This document shows, one piece after another, positions 5,198 through 5,295 of a stretch of DNA of 5,295 nucleotides; position 1 is the first letter of the stretch, and the number at the start of each line of letters is the position of its first letter. The position numbers were made by a program, and so were the translations under genes. This DNA comes from Candidatus Zixiibacteriota bacterium (GTDB lineage: Bacteria; Zixibacteria; MSB-5A5; SM1-73): NCBI GenBank assembly GCA_023129805.1, contig JAGMBK010000112.1:1-5295 (forward strand), written 5' to 3'. The notes beneath the pieces were generated by a model that ran no database searches, had not been told where the DNA came from, and saw only the letters and a list, made by a program, of their open reading frames with translations.

Positions 5198-5295
5198 ATG
5201 AAATTTTTTAAGAAATTTCTTTTCCTTCTTTTGTTTTTTGCTATATTATTGAACCGATCTGAGGAATTGCTGGCTCAGACCGAGATCGAAGCCAA
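5198..5295 (+). CDS. Start of an exported protein, probably TolB (first 32 residues, right edge)
   Basis: The frame opens with a textbook signal peptide. MKFFKK gives the positive n-region, a Leu/Phe-rich core follows, and cleavage is possible after the LLA near residue 26, before QTEIEA. The gene continues off the right edge, so no mature-domain motif is visible. TolB, the periplasmic beta-propeller of Tol-Pal, is the usual gene after tolA, and the signal peptide fits, but the identification rests on position; Pal or another lipoprotein is less likely because no lipobox Cys is seen. An in-frame ATG at 5168 would add ten residues. 5198 is preferred for the signal-peptide shape. Neither start has a clear Shine-Dalgarno. 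The gap from the tolA stop is 89 bases with no clear terminator. Confidence 0.75.
   Translation, partial: MKFFKKFLFLLLFFAILLNRSEELLAQTEIEA

Overview
This window looks like a chromosomal segment of a Gram-negative (two-membrane) bacterium. The evidence is a tolQ-tolR-tolA cluster followed by the start of an exported protein, probably TolB; these energise and form the Tol-Pal envelope system. The lineage cannot be fixed from the sequence. Dispersed GC-rich palindromic repeats between genes, and protein sequences that are clearly of their families but not proteobacterial in detail, are compatible with an uncultured candidate phylum, perhaps in or near the FCB group. That placement is inference only.

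Layout, left to right. Bases 1-1540 (minus strand) hold the first 513 residues of UvrB, the damage-verification helicase of nucleotide excision repair; the C-terminus lies off the left edge. Bases 1541-2366 are an 826-base divergent intergenic region with no convincing gene. It contains two copies (1647-1786 and 2114-2266) of one composite hairpin repeat, a shorter opposite-orientation relative of its 3' hairpin (1584-1618), a GC-rich fragment at the uvrB leader related to the element between tolQ and tolR, two other hairpins, and a perfect 14-bp palindrome carrying -10-like hexamers on both strands. A small four-helix membrane protein of unknown function follows (2367-2732, plus strand), closed by a strong intrinsic terminator at 2796-2823. 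Bases 2733-3134 hold that terminator, a second hairpin and a good sigma70-type promoter (3028-3056).

The plus-strand tol operon then runs to the right edge: tolQ (3135-3893, TTG start with a clear Shine-Dalgarno), tolR (4022-4420), tolA (4446-5108) and the signal-peptide end of a probable tolB (5198 to the edge). TolQ and TolR form the proton-driven inner-membrane motor, TolA carries the motion across the periplasm, and TolB with Pal links it to the outer membrane and peptidoglycan during division. A palindromic element of about 117 bases fills the tolQ-tolR gap and supplies the sequence just upstream of the tolR start.

No new defence, toxin or biosynthetic system is visible. The most unusual material is non-coding: the composite repeat, whose two copies differ in length and sequence yet keep paired stems, and the palindromic element placed inside the tol operon.
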